The notes under the pieces: model-generated
The model's database searches: none
Seen by the model: only the letters and a program-made list of their open reading frames with translations
What the model was told of the DNA's origin: nothing
Program-made: the position numbers and the translations under genes
Assembly: GCA_900320565.1 (NCBI GenBank)
Contig: ONSR01000027.1
Span: 1-56,623 of the forward strand
Reading direction: 5' to 3'
DNA from: an uncultured Prevotellaceae bacterium
GTDB lineage: Bacteria > Bacteroidota > Bacteroidia > Bacteroidales > Bacteroidaceae
Length of the DNA: 56,623 nt
Part shown: positions 1-14,100 of the stretch, piece by piece
How the letters are laid out: every line of letters starts with the position of its first letter
Position numbering within the stretch: the stretch's first letter is position 1

Positions 1-3905
<3,905 letters not shown>

Positions 3906-4077
3906 CTATCTTAATTTTTAGTTTTTAGTTTAGAGTCTGTTTTGAGTCTCTCAACACCTCGGCTCTCAACTCGCGGGTTAATTCTCTCGTGCAACGTTGG
4001 GCATCGTCGCGTGTGAATTTTGCTGGCTTAACGTGTTAAATTGCGCACTTTTACGCGTTTTAGCTCGCATCTTTCAC

Positions 4078-4388
4078 ACTGCAAAGGTACGGCGGGAAAC
4101 GCAGGTAGAAAAGTTTATTTTTCTACTTTTTTTGCGAGATTTTTTTCTAGGTAGCATTACAACATTACAAACATTACAGCCGTTTTTGAGAGGAAGTTCG
4201 GTCTCTATATTATTTAAGGAGAATATTCTGCTTAATTGATTATATATATAGCAGGGGGCGTGTCTCGGATTACAGTTGTAATGGTTGTAATGTTGTAATG
4301 TTGCTCTCTTTTTCTGCCCCCAGAAATTTTTTCGAAGAAGTAGAAATTCAAACTTTTCTACCCGCGTTTCCCGCCGTACCTTTGCAGT
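4078..4388. repeat. Large inverted repeat with nested TAATG arrays and divergent promoters
   Basis: The arms 4078-4128 and 4338-4388 are near-perfect inverted copies of about 50 bp, beginning ACTGCAAAGGTACGGCGGG. Nested inside them, 4154-4178 (ACATTAC-type repeats) and 4277-4304 (TGTAATG-type repeats) form a second inverted pair. Each outer arm contains a -7 box pointing outward: TACCTTTG on minus at 4082-4089 and on plus at 4377-4384. No gene lies inside. Similar TAATG-type arrays recur at 40.16-40.34 kb. In my recollection of Bacteroides and Prevotella genomes such arrays sit near DUF3987/VirE, DUF4248 and HU-like genes; that link is inference. Confidence 0.75.
4377..4384 (+). promoter_or_regulatory. 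Promoter -7 box in right arm of inverted repeat
   Basis: TACCTTTG followed by CAGTG. It points rightward into 4390-4760, which holds no convincing intact gene. The same string, CCGTACCTTTGCAGTG, recurs around 40626-40641, also ahead of a region without a gene. Confidence 0.45.
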
Positions 4389-4592
4389 GAGTTAAGAAAT
4401 AACTCCTGTCAAGTTCTTCATGGCGACACGTCGAAGTGCGCAATTCGACACATCGAAATGAGAAAAACGACAGTATGGTTTAACAAGATTACGGATTAAT
4501 GATTACGGATTAAGACTGACGGTTATAGCCACGGCAAAACAACCAAACTTTAATCTTTATTCTTTAATCTTTAATCACAAAAAAAAACAAAT

Positions 4593-4750
4593 ATGATTAA
4601 CTACACTACAGTATCTACATCGCCAGCAGCAAGCCTGGCACCAAGAAGGCCGACATCGCCCCGAGGGGCTTTCCTTTTTTGGAGGATGCCAGAAATCTCC
4701 AGCTGGAGATGACTCGTCGCGTTCGCAAGGTTAACGTGGGGGTAGTTTAG
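4593..4750 (+). pseudogene. Possible decayed small ORF (HU-like gene start?)
   Basis: An ATG at 4593 begins MINYTTVSTSPAAS. A shift of frame about 20 bases later gives YIASSKPGTKKADIAPRG and runs to a TAG at 4748-4750. The MINY start, the position behind a TACCTTTGCAGTG promoter and the adjacent TAATG arrays recall HU-like DNA-binding genes of Bacteroidales cassettes, but the match is short and weak. It may equally be non-coding. A GCCCC/GGGGC run followed by a T-rich stretch at about 4653-4679 could act as a terminator. Confidence 0.2.
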
Positions 4751-4760
4751 AATGGCGGCA

Positions 4761-4802
4761 TAAAAAGAGTTGAAGCCTGACACAAATGTGACAGGCCTCA
4801 AC
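4761..4802 (-). terminator. Rho-independent terminator of tRNA-Ala
   Basis: Bases 4769-4802 form a hairpin (GTTGA-GCCTG with CAGGC-TCAAC, plus an inner CAC/GTG pair). On the minus strand it is followed by TCTTTTT at 4761-4768. It begins 13 bases past the tRNA 3' end. Confidence 0.8.
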
Positions 4803-4815
4803 GGAATAACCCTTG

Positions 4816-4893
<78 letters not shown>

Positions 4894-4952
4894 TCTTTTA
4901 CAATTGGACAATTTGAGATTTACGATTTTATCGCTTACCTCAAAATGTGGTG

Positions 4953-4960
4953 CAAAATTA
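4953..4960 (-). promoter_or_regulatory. -7 box of the tRNA-Ala promoter
   Basis: Minus-strand TAATTTTG matches TAnnTTTG and lies 64 bases upstream of the mature tRNA 5' end. Confidence 0.5.
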
Positions 4961-5023
4961 CTCACTTTATGCTTAACCTGCAAATAAATGGTGTCTTTTT
5001 TTGCATTAAAAGCTAAAAAATCG

Positions 5024-5031
5024 TACTTTTG
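5024..5031 (+). promoter_or_regulatory. -7 box of the M6 protease operon
   Basis: TACTTTTG lies 25 bases before the ATG at 5056. It decides the start: an in-frame ATG at 5029 would lie inside the promoter, so translation should begin at 5056, which also exposes a proper signal peptide. Confidence 0.6.
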
Positions 5032-5055
5032 CACGCAGATTATCATGTGCAAACA

Positions 5056-7041
5056 ATGAAACGACACATCATAAGTTTCTTCTTCGCCAGCCTGACCTTG
5101 TGGATTCTGGCTGTTCCGGCCTTGAGAATTCGCAGAAGCGTGACCCTCGACGACGGACGAACCGTAACCGTGACGGCTTATGGCGACGAGGATTTCGATT
5201 ACCTTCTCTCCGACGATGGCGAGGTGATTCTCGACTGGGATACGGTCTTCCACGCTACTGGCCTCACTCGCGAAGAATTCCTTGCCACCCTTCCACAGCT
5301 TCCTCGCTATGCCAGGGGGAAAAAGGTGGGAAGCGTCGCCTCGGCCCTGGTGCAGCCGTTTGGCGTCAAGAAGATTCCCGTCATTCTGGCAGCCTTCAAG
5401 GACAAGCAGTTCACTGTTGCAAGGACAAACGAACGGGTAAATGCTTTCTATGACGACTTCTTCAACGGCACAAACACCTATACCGCCACGGGAACTTACG
5501 ATGCCGAAAGCAACTTGGGATGCGTCAGGCAGTACTTCATCGACCAAAGCGGGGGACAGTTCCAGCCGGAATTTACCATCATCGGGCCCGTCGAACTTGA
5601 CAGCGTTTACAGCTATTACGGAATGCAAAGTGGCAACACGAAGGACTTGTACTACAATAATTTCGTCAAAGAGTCGTTCACCAAGGCATTAACGCTTCAC
5701 GACAATTGGTCGCTATTCGACAACAATGGTGATGGTAACGTCGATATGTGCGTCATCATCTATGCAGGTCTAGGCCAGAACTACACAAACAGCTACGGCG
5801 ACAAGAACACTATCTGGCCTCAGGAACTGCCCGTGGCATATACCATCAACAACATAAAGCTTTCCGGTTGCTCGTCAAGTTGCGAAATGCGACCCGTGGC
5901 TCAAGAGAATGGACGCATTACTGCATGGCAACCAGACGGTATCGGGGTAGTAGTACATGAAATCAGTCACGCCCTCGGACTGCCCGACCTCTACGACAAA
6001 AACAGCGTCGCTTTCGGCCTCGACTACTGGAGCATTATGGATTATGGCATGTACACAAGACAAGCAAAGGTTCCCGTTGGCTATACAGCTTACGAACGCG
6101 AGTTCATGGGATGGCAACAGACAGAAACCGTCAACTCGCCCAGCACGCTCCACATCTATCCCTTCGACCAGGGAGGAAAGGGCTACAAGCTGGTCAACGA
6201 CGCCAATCCCAACGAATACTACATCCTCGACAACCGTCAAGCGCTCAGTTGGGACTGGGGCTTGTGCTCGAATCGAGGGCACGGAATGCTGGTCTATCAC
6301 GTCGATTTCAATCAGCAGGTATGGAACCTCAATAATGTCAACGTCAATCCGAACCATCAGTACCTGACCATCATCCCTGCCAACAACAGTCTCATCGGCT
6401 CCAACAACGCCACATCATCGAATGAATGGAAAAACAGTTTGCTTGGCAATCCCTATCCAGGCATAACGGAAAACCACGAACTGACCGACGAATCTCTGCC
6501 CGCAAGTACTGTCTTCCAGGGTGGTCTTATGCATAAACCGCTCGTCGATATTCAGGAATCGGAAGAGGGCGTCATTACGGTCAAGGTGATGCCACTCGGA
6601 ACACTCGACGCTCCTACGGGTCTGACCTTCGAGAACACCTTGCCCTGCAGCACGACAGCCGTATGGGAGCCTACACCAGAAGCAGAACTCTACAACCTGC
6701 AACTTTGGTGCGAAGGCGAGTTGGTGCTGGAACAAGACAGCATTGCGACAAATTCCTTCCGATTCGACGACCTTCAAGCCGACGTCAATTACACCTATGC
6801 CGTTCAAGCCATTAGCGACTCATATCGCAATAGTGAATGGACAGAAAGCGAGACCTTCAAAGCAGATCCGGATGCAATATCCGAAATTACCGAGAGCACT
6901 GAACGCGTTCGCATCTACAACATAAGCGGCCGTTTCGTGGGCGAATGCTATGGCGACCAGCTTCGCAAATTATCTTTCAGGCATGGAATCTTCTTCATCC
7001 GACGTCCAAACGGAAAGATAAAGAAACTGATTATTCAATAA
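5056..7041 (+). CDS. Secreted M6-family (immune inhibitor A-like) zinc metalloprotease
   Basis: This is a secreted zinc endopeptidase of 661 residues. It starts with a signal peptide (MKRHIISFFFASLTLWILAVPA) and a propeptide-like region, followed by the catalytic domain. The zinc site is HEISHALGLPD, with His301, Glu302 and His305, inside the M6 pattern that continues to YWSIMDYG. A fibronectin type III-like segment follows at roughly 515-610. The tail (VRIYNISGRFVGE...GIFFIRRPNGKIKKLIIQ) resembles a type A T9SS sorting domain, so export by the type IX system is likely. It is the first gene of a three-gene unit with a paralogue 10 bases downstream. M6 members include InhA and PrtV; the substrate here is unknown. 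Confidence 0.85.
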   Translation: MKRHIISFFFASLTLWILAVPALRIRRSVTLDDGRTVTVTAYGDEDFDYLLSDDGEVILDWDTVFHATGLTREEFLATLPQLPRYARGKKVGSVASALVQPFGVKKIPVILAAFKDKQFTVARTNERVNAFYDDFFNGTNTYTATGTYDAESNLGCVRQYFIDQSGGQFQPEFTIIGPVELDSVYSYYGMQSGNTKDLYYNNFVKESFTKALTLHDNWSLFDNNGDGNVDMCVIIYAGLGQNYTNSYGDKNTIWPQELPVAYTINNIKLSGCSSSCEMRPVAQENGRITAWQPDGIGVVVHEISHALGLPDLYDKNSVAFGLDYWSIMDYGMYTRQAKVPVGYTAYEREFMGWQQTETVNSPSTLHIYPFDQGGKGYKLVNDANPNEYYILDNRQALSWDWGLCSNRGHGMLVYHVDFNQQVWNLNNVNVNPNHQYLTIIPANNSLIGSNNATSSNEWKNSLLGNPYPGITENHELTDESLPASTVFQGGLMHKPLVDIQESEEGVITVKVMPLGTLDAPTGLTFENTLPCSTTAVWEPTPEAELYNLQLWCEGELVLEQDSIATNSFRFDDLQADVNYTYAVQAISDSYRNSEWTESETFKADPDAISEITESTERVRIYNISGRFVGECYGDQLRKLSFRHGIFFIRRPNGKIKKLIIQ

Positions 7042-7051
7042 GTCCACTCGA

Positions 7052-8689
7052 ATGCTGAAAGTCTTTTTGCTTCTCATCTCTGCCATTTATTCTATGGCGT
7101 TGGTTGCTGTTCCTGCAAAACGGGAACGATGCCTCCTGACACTCAAGGATGGTTCGACCATAGAGGCGACCTGGATGGGCGATGAGACCATGCATTCCCT
7201 CCAAACCGACGACGGCAAATGCCTGCAACTAGACGAAAAAGGTATTGCCCATTTCGTTGATGCCGAAAAACTTCATGAAAGATGGAGAGCAAAGAACCTC
7301 AAACGTCAAGCATCCCGAACAAAACGATTTGCCTCAAGAACTAGAAAAGTGCAGCAAGCTATGACCGGCAGCAAACGCGGGCTGGTCATCTTGGTTCAAT
7401 TTCCGGAAGTACCCTTTCACTACAACAATGCTGACTTCCAACGCTTTTTCAACGAAGAAGGTTATACCGACGACATAAACGTAGGCTCCGTCCACGACTA
7501 CTTCCTTGGGCAAAGTTACGGCAGATTCGACTTCTCATTCGACGTCATCGGCCCAATTACAATGAGTCAACCCCTATCCTATTACGGCGACAACAACGAA
7601 AACGGCGACGACATCCACCCTGCCGTCATGGTCGCAGAAGCCGTCCGGATGATTGACGACAAGGTGGACTTCAGCCAATATGACTGGGACGGCGACGGAG
7701 AGGTGGAACAAATCTTCCTCATACATTCCGGTTACGACGAGGCACAAAGCCATTCTGATTCAGACATTTGGTCGCATGCCTGGACACTTGCCGAAGCTCA
7801 AGAAGAGGAAGATGGCAATGGACCTGTCCTTGTTGACGGAGTTCTCATAAATAGCTATGCAACCAGCGCTGAGCTGAGAGGCAAGACTGGTAACAACATT
7901 GCAGGTATCGGAACGGCCTGCCACGAGTTCTCTCATTGTTTTGGTCTGCCCGACTTCTACGATACCGATGGCGGAAACTTCGGCATGAACACCTGGAGCA
8001 TCATGGATTATGGCGAATATAACGGAAACGGAGGGAATCCTGCCGGCTTCACAAGTTATGAGCGAATGTTCTGCGGATGGCTCCAACCAATAGAACTTCT
8101 CGAACCTGTCGCAATCACCGACATGCCAGCCCTCACGTCCCAACCAACCTGTTATATATTAAGAAACAGCGGCAAGGCAGACGAGTACTACCTCTTCGAA
8201 AACCGGCAAAAGCAAGGGTGGGACAGAAATCTTGGCGGGCATGGGCTTCTCATCTTGCACGTCGATTATGACGAAACAGCTTGGACCGAGAATACCGTCA
8301 ATACCATTCGCTCGCACCAACGCATGACCATCATCCCTGCCGACAACATCCTCTATTCCGGAACATTGGCTGGCGACCCATGGCCCGGAACATCCAGGAA
8401 AACAGAACTCAACGAATATTCCACCCCAGCCACAGAGCTCTACAACCTGAATGCTGAGGGAGATATGGTGATGCACCATTCCATTTCAGAGATAAGCGAA
8501 TCGAGTGGCGGACTGATAAACTTCATTTTCGATGAAGAAGCCTTGGGCATTAATTCAAGTCTTGAGAATGAAAGACAGCAGAGCCATATCTACGACCTCA
8601 GCGGCAAAATGGTAGATGGTAAATGGTTAAATGATAAATGGCAAAAAGGCATCTTCATTAAAGAAGGCAAAAAGACACTAATACGATGA
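7052..8689 (+). CDS. Secreted M6-family zinc metalloprotease, second copy
   Basis: This is a 545-residue paralogue of the preceding gene. It has a signal peptide (MLKVFLLLISAIYSMALVAVPA), a basic linker around residues 85-115, and an M6 catalytic domain with HEFSHCFGLPD (His291, Glu292, His295) and NTWSIMDYG. It lacks the fibronectin-like insert and ends with a sorting tail (SHIYDLSGKMVDGKW...[14 protein letters not shown]). An Asp-rich DWDGDGEVE segment may bind calcium, as does the NNGDGNVD segment of its neighbour. The next gene overlaps by four bases (ATGA), which points to one transcript. The pair probably arose by tandem duplication. Confidence 0.85.
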   Translation: MLKVFLLLISAIYSMALVAVPAKRERCLLTLKDGSTIEATWMGDETMHSLQTDDGKCLQLDEKGIAHFVDAEKLHERWRAKNLKRQASRTKRFASRTRKVQQAMTGSKRGLVILVQFPEVPFHYNNADFQRFFNEEGYTDDINVGSVHDYFLGQSYGRFDFSFDVIGPITMSQPLSYYGDNNENGDDIHPAVMVAEAVRMIDDKVDFSQYDWDGDGEVEQIFLIHSGYDEAQSHSDSDIWSHAWTLAEAQEEEDGNGPVLVDGVLINSYATSAELRGKTGNNIAGIGTACHEFSHCFGLPDFYDTDGGNFGMNTWSIMDYGEYNGNGGNPAGFTSYERMFCGWLQPIELLEPVAITDMPALTSQPTCYILRNSGKADEYYLFENRQKQGWDRNLGGHGLLILHVDYDETAWTENTVNTIRSHQRMTIIPADNILYSGTLAGDPWPGTSRKTELNEYSTPATELYNLNAEGDMVMHHSISEISESSGGLINFIFDEEALGINSSLENERQQSHIYDLSGKMVDGKWLNDKWQKGIFIKEGKKTLIR

Positions 8690-10491
8690 GAAAAGCTCTT
8701 GCAACATTACTCTTGTTCCTTGCGCCTTACACTTCTTTTTCGGCCACCGTGGCTCGATACAACGGCATGCGCATCTTCTGGGATTCGCGCACGCCCGTCA
8801 CCATCTTCGACGGAGGAGGCTATGGACGCTTGATTGAATTGCAAGACGGGCGACTCTTGGCTTGCTGCGAGAGCGGAGGCATCAAGATTAGTTTCTCATC
8901 TAATAAAGGACAGAGTTGGACAACACCCAAACTCATTGCACCAAACAGCAACAATACGCCAAACTGCGTCCCAGATCTCATCCAACTCTCCGACGGCACC
9001 ATTATCGTTGGCTACAATCCAAGACCATCCACCCCTTATACAGAGGACAGACATTTTGGCATCCGTTTGCGCCGAAGCACTAACAACGGTAAAACATGGA
9101 GCGACGAGATATTTGTATATGATGCCGACTATACCTTCGAGAACGGCTGCTGGGAGCCATCCTTCCTCGAACTGCCCAACGGCGAGCTGCAACTCTACTT
9201 TGCTGACGAAAGTCCCTATACCACAACTGGCGAGCAACAGATCTCCCTTTGCCGCAGTTTTGATGGTGGATTGACCTGGACAGAACCACAACGCATCTCA
9301 TATCGCAGCGGTTTCCGCGATGGAATGCCTGTTCCCGTACTGCTCAGCGACAGAAAAAACATAGTTGTTGCTATCGAAGATAATGGTTGGAGCGACATCA
9401 AAGATTTCTTGCCAACAACCGTCCGCACCCCACTCTCCAATAATTGGAAAAATGGCACCTATGTGAACGGCACCAGCTCACAACGCGACTGTTCCATAAA
9501 CTACAATTACTGCCCCATGGCCAAAGGTGGAGCGCCCTACCTGCGCACTCTGCCCAGCGGCGAAACCGTCCTCTCCCACCAATCCACCTATGGAGATGGT
9601 GACAATATGAAGATGTATGTTTATGTCGGCAACAAACAAGCCAAGGACTTCAAGGCTATGTCACGACCGTTCTATCAAGGCACCACGAAAGGCAGTTGGT
9701 GGAACTCCTTAGCTGTCATTGATACAGGCATTGTCGTGGCAGTAGGCGGCCTCGATGGCAAGGTCTGTATGACAAAGGGCTATCCAATGAGCAAGTTCCA
9801 AGTGCCCTTCGCCACACCGAAAATCGATGGACGACTCACGACTGAAGACACCTATTATCACACCAACGCGCGCCAAGTACCCATGGGCACAGAAACCGGC
9901 ACATTCACCTATACCGATTTCGCTTACGACCTTGATAGCCTTTATCTCATCTGCCGCGTATTCCGCCCCCACGCTCGCTCCCAGCAGCCTTACCCCGACG
10001 GCATCACCTTCTATCTCGAGAGCAAAGGGCGCAGCACGGATCAGCCCACAAGCACAGCATATCGGTTTGACATCTTGCCCGACGCCACCCTCTCTATTTG
10101 CAAGGGAAACGGCACCGATTGGAAGGAAGCTACAGCCGAAGGAGTCAGATCAGCCAGTTCGATAGTGGCATCAAACTACCTCATTGAGCTGGCCATCCCT
10201 TGGACCGCAATAGGTTTAAGTGCAGCACCGATAGGGCAACTCCTGACTTGCAACCTAGAAATAACGACAGGCGACGGCTCCGCACAAATTGTCGAGCGCA
10301 TCCCCGACGCCTTGTCCACAAAACCTGCAACATGGATACCGCTCAACCTCATCAAGCCTGACCCTACAGGTGTCTCTTCCGTCCAAACGAATACGATATT
10401 AAAGGGAGCGTATAATCTTGCTGGGCAACAAGTTCCAACTGGCTATAAAGGCATCATCATAAAGGACGGGGGCAAAAGGTTGAAACATTAA
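8686..10491 (+). CDS. Secreted BNR/sialidase-fold glycosidase with CBM9-like domain
   Basis: This 601-residue protein begins with a signal peptide ([20 protein letters not shown]). It then has a six-bladed propeller-type domain with Asp-box motifs such as [22 protein letters not shown] and [11 protein letters not shown]. The stretch [21 protein letters not shown] is reminiscent of GH93 exo-arabinanases as well as of GH33 sialidases, so the sugar specificity is open. Residues about 370-570 resemble a CBM9-like carbohydrate-binding domain ([13 protein letters not shown], with [16 protein letters not shown]). It ends with a sorting tail ([20 protein letters not shown]). It overlaps the preceding protease by four bases and converges with the lolD-like gene, overlapping its 3' end by four bases. 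Confidence 0.75.
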   Translation: MRKALATLLLFLAPYTSFSATVARYNGMRIFWDSRTPVTIFDGGGYGRLIELQDGRLLACCESGGIKISFSSNKGQSWTTPKLIAPNSNNTPNCVPDLIQLSDGTIIVGYNPRPSTPYTEDRHFGIRLRRSTNNGKTWSDEIFVYDADYTFENGCWEPSFLELPNGELQLYFADESPYTTTGEQQISLCRSFDGGLTWTEPQRISYRSGFRDGMPVPVLLSDRKNIVVAIEDNGWSDIKDFLPTTVRTPLSNNWKNGTYVNGTSSQRDCSINYNYCPMAKGGAPYLRTLPSGETVLSHQSTYGDGDNMKMYVYVGNKQAKDFKAMSRPFYQGTTKGSWWNSLAVIDTGIVVAVGGLDGKVCMTKGYPMSKFQVPFATPKIDGRLTTEDTYYHTNARQVPMGTETGTFTYTDFAYDLDSLYLICRVFRPHARSQQPYPDGITFYLESKGRSTDQPTSTAYRFDILPDATLSICKGNGTDWKEATAEGVRSASSIVASNYLIELAIPWTAIGLSAAPIGQLLTCNLEITTGDGSAQIVERIPDALSTKPATWIPLNLIKPDPTGVSSVQTNTILKGAYNLAGQQVPTGYKGIIIKDGGKRLKH

Positions 10492-11147
10492 GCAAATGTT
10501 ATTACTTTCCCGTCTTGCATAGAAATTTTTCGGTCGGCGAGGTCTGCGAGTTGTTCGTCATGAGTAACAATGACGAAAGTCTGCCCCATTTGGTCGCGAA
10601 GGTCGAAGAAAAGACGGTGAAGTTCCTGTTTGTTTTGGCTATCGAGCGAGCCACTGGGTTCATCTGCAAAAACGACATCGGGCTTGTTGACGAGGGCTCT
10701 GGCGACTGCCACTCGCTGTTTTTCGCCGCCAGACAGTTCATTGGGCTTATGCGACGCTCGCTGAACAAGCCCCATAAAGTCGAGTAACTCTTCGGCTCTA
10801 TGGCGGGCTTCCCGCTTGGAGACGCCGCCGATGAGTGCAGGCATCATGACATTCTCGAGGGCAGTAAACTCAGGCAGGAGTTGATGAAACTGGAAGACGA
10901 AACCCATATGCTTGTTGCGGAAGGCTGAGCGGCGGGCGTCAGTGAGCTTCATGACATCTATGCCGTCCACAATGACGCTGCCAGAATCTGGCTTGTCGAG
11001 AGTGCCCATAATCTGTAACAGGGTGGTCTTGCCTGCACCGCTTGGTCCGACTATGCTAACCACTTCGCCCCGCTGGATTTGCAGGTCAATGCCCTTTAAC
11101 ACTTCGAGGCTGCCGAAGCTTTTCTTTATATTTTGTACTTCAATCAT
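10488..11147 (-). CDS. lolD: LolD-like ABC transporter ATP-binding protein
   Basis: This is a 219-residue ABC ATPase of the LolD/MacB/FtsE group, which powers extraction of lipoproteins or other envelope substrates at the inner membrane. It has Walker [10 protein letters not shown] (residues 34-42), the signature LSGGEKQR (from 138), Walker B VVFADEP and the H-loop histidine in VTHDEQLA. The [25 protein letters not shown] stretch is typical of LolD. The partner permease is not adjacent. Its start overlaps the end of the antiporter-protease frame by four bases (ATGA), so it is probably translated from the same transcript. Confidence 0.85.
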   Translation of the reverse strand: MIEVQNIKKSFGSLEVLKGIDLQIQRGEVVSIVGPSGAGKTTLLQIMGTLDKPDSGSVIVDGIDVMKLTDARRSAFRNKHMGFVFQFHQLLPEFTALENVMMPALIGGVSKREARHRAEELLDFMGLVQRASHKPNELSGGEKQRVAVARALVNKPDVVFADEPSGSLDSQNKQELHRLFFDLRDQMGQTFVIVTHDEQLADLADRKISMQDGKVITFA

Positions 11148-14100
11148 CTTAGAATCTTTTTTCCATTTATTATATTGATGCCTTTTTGAGGTCGAGCAAG
11201 CCGTTGACCTGCAAGATTATAGATAGCTGTCCCGTCGAAACTTGTACTTTGGATTGGTATTTGGACTCCGTCAGGATGTTCAAGCAGGAAAAGCAGTCCC
11301 GCCTCGGCATCTATCTCGCCATAACCATAGTCGTTATTGGGGTAAACGAGCGAGGGGTCGTGACGTCGGCAGGTTGCTTGGAAGGCGTCGATGACCTGCT
11401 CCCTGGTCAAATAGGGAATAGCTTCCAACCATTGTGCTATGATGCCCGCCACGATGGGACAAGCCATGCTGGTCCCCCCTTGCGCCGACCAAGAATAATT
11501 GCGACCGTTGAAGGTGAAGCGGCTGACATCGTTCTTCAAGATATTATCGTCGGGATTAGCTTCGGAATAGTAGCTGCTGAAGGCAGCAACGACATTTGTG
11601 CCGGGTGCGACGACATCGGGCTTGATGTGGCCTGCGAGGGTAGGACCTCTACTGCTGAAGGGCGCTACGACTCCGTCTGTTCCCCAGTCGTCTTTCACCC
11701 ACGTGCCGTCAAAGTTGAAGAATCCTGTCCTATATGAGGTTGCGCCCACGCAAATGACGTTTGGATCTGTGGCAGGATAGAGGATGTTATGAGTATTCTC
11801 TGCATCGGGATAATCGGGATAGAACGGTTTGTAATCGAGGTATCCTATTTCCTGAAAGACCTCGACCTCGGCTTCTGCGCCGCTGATGCTCATCCCCATT
11901 TGAATGGTGAGTAGGTTTCCCTTGCCTATCTTGTTTAAAACAACATCAGTAACGAGCTGACTGTCATCGTAACAGCAGTCATAGGTGCCAAAGATGAGCT
12001 CAAAGGTAAAGTTGCCTGCGGTTACAGTATCGACGAGAAGGCTGTCCTGCGTGGCAAGGATATCGTCGAGCGACACCTCATAATTTAGGAGCGGCTCGGT
12101 GGGGGATTGCATGATATCGAGGCGTATGTTGAATGAGCCACGACTGCGAAGCATCATATATGTGGTGCTGCCAGAAGGCGAGATGAGCGCCGAGGCTCGT
12201 TCCTTACCCACAGGTTTAGGCATATATGTGTGGTGATGGCTCTGATTGCCTGCTGCCGTACAGATGATACGCCCAGGGCGAACCAAACTATCGAGCACGA
12301 TACTATAGAGTTTAGCCTCGCCATAAAGGTCCTCGTGAGAGCCTTCGCTGAAACTGATGACGCATGGTTTGTTCACCTCATCAGCATAGCGGAAGATGTA
12401 CTCAAAGCCAAGCAAGTCGATTGCGGCACCATACATTTCCCAAAGAGAATCTGGGACAAGTTCCTTATCACTCGTTACGGCATTGTTTACAAGGCAGATG
12501 TCAGCATCGGGAGCCATTCCGATATAGGGCGAATCATACCCGCTTCCAGCAGCCGTCGTGGATGTATGCGTGCCATGATATTGCAGGTGACTGTCGGAGG
12601 AACAAGCTTTCTGGAGTATCGTTTCCTCAGAAGTATAAGCCTTCCCGACAGGCAGTTCCATCCCATAAACCGTTGACTTCGTCGAGCTAAAGCATGTCTG
12701 TTGTCCGTTGTCCGCCGTCTCTTGTCCCTCAAAATCAAGCATGTCCCAGAACGATTTGACGCGATAAGTGCTGAGGTCACGACTGTAGTACGACGGATGG
12801 GTCAAGTCGAAACCGATATCCATCACACCCACGACAACACCTTTACCTGTATATGCTGGGCGAGAAGGAGTGGCTGTGCGAAGGAGGTCGGAACGCGTAA
12901 CGATGGCTGATGTGTCGGTTAGAGCATCACAAACCCTGCCGCATTCTATTCGCGTCACTTCATTCCGAAGCGAAAGAGCTGCAAGTTCTCTCTTCGGAAC
13001 GCTTACGGCATAGACGTCTCCCCAATGATGATAGATGCGGCAACCATGTTGCTTGAGGGCCTCTTCGCTGCTGGATTGAATGAGGGTAAGCATGTTCCCT
13101 CCTCGCTCTGTCGTTGAGGAAGCGCTCTTTTGGCGACTGCTATTGAACCTTGAATCTTGAATCTTGAATTCATTTAGAGCTGCACATCTCACCATTGGCG
13201 ACATCTTGTCGAATCGAGGCCTTTGTGCTTCTGCAAGGAATGGCAGCAAGAATGCCAGCAGAACCAATGCCGAACGACCTGCCGTAAAGAAGAGCCGACG
13301 TATCAAGCCACCAAGAGAACGAGGCTGACGCTGTACTGCTGTGCCATTAGGCGTGAAGACTGAGATGCTTTCCTGCGGCTCGCCCCATTGGTCAGGGAAC
13401 AGCAACATGACGCTCGTATGACTGAAATAGCGATGAATAAGCAAGGGAAGTTCCTCGAAGCTGTTCTGATAGGAGATGAAATCAGGTCGTGCCGTCACCG
13501 CAACAAGCATGCAGCTCAGGTCCATATCGTGCCTCAAATTGAGGAATTGCATCCATCGGTTCATCTCGAAATAATGGGAGCGGACGTGACTGTGCTTCTG
13601 CTCCATGTATCCCTTAATATAAGGTAATGTGTCGGCATGAGCATGATATTCCAAATGACAGTCAAGCTCCTCGCCTATTCTGCAGATATGTTCCAGCCAT
13701 TTATAGAAGCCGACTTCGTATTCTGCCTTCTGCGGAACGGCAATAACGACGCGTCGAATGGTTCCAGGAGGCACGATGCTACGAACCGCCATCACTTCTC
13801 TGTGAGTGCCGTTCACCACGTTATCTATCACGCTTCCCAAAGAGGACTTGGCCATTCCGGTCGTTCTGTCGGTCAGGCAAACGATGACTTCGCCACAATC
13901 ATACTCGTTCATGGTGTGGAGGATGCCGCCAGCGATGTTCGTGCTCATGCGGTTCAAGGTCGCCATAGGCACGTCGGCAGCGGCTGCAATCATCTGTGCT
14001 TGCTCGAGCAAACGACGTCCTTTCATGTGACTGTTATCGGTTGTCTGTTGACCGTTGTCATAAGCGACACACAATCCCATGAGGCTATCGGGTATGAAAG

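Noticed and set aside
5029-5055. Upstream ATG for the first M6 protease
   Set aside because: It overlaps the -7 box at 5024-5031 and would hide the signal peptide behind nine extra residues.
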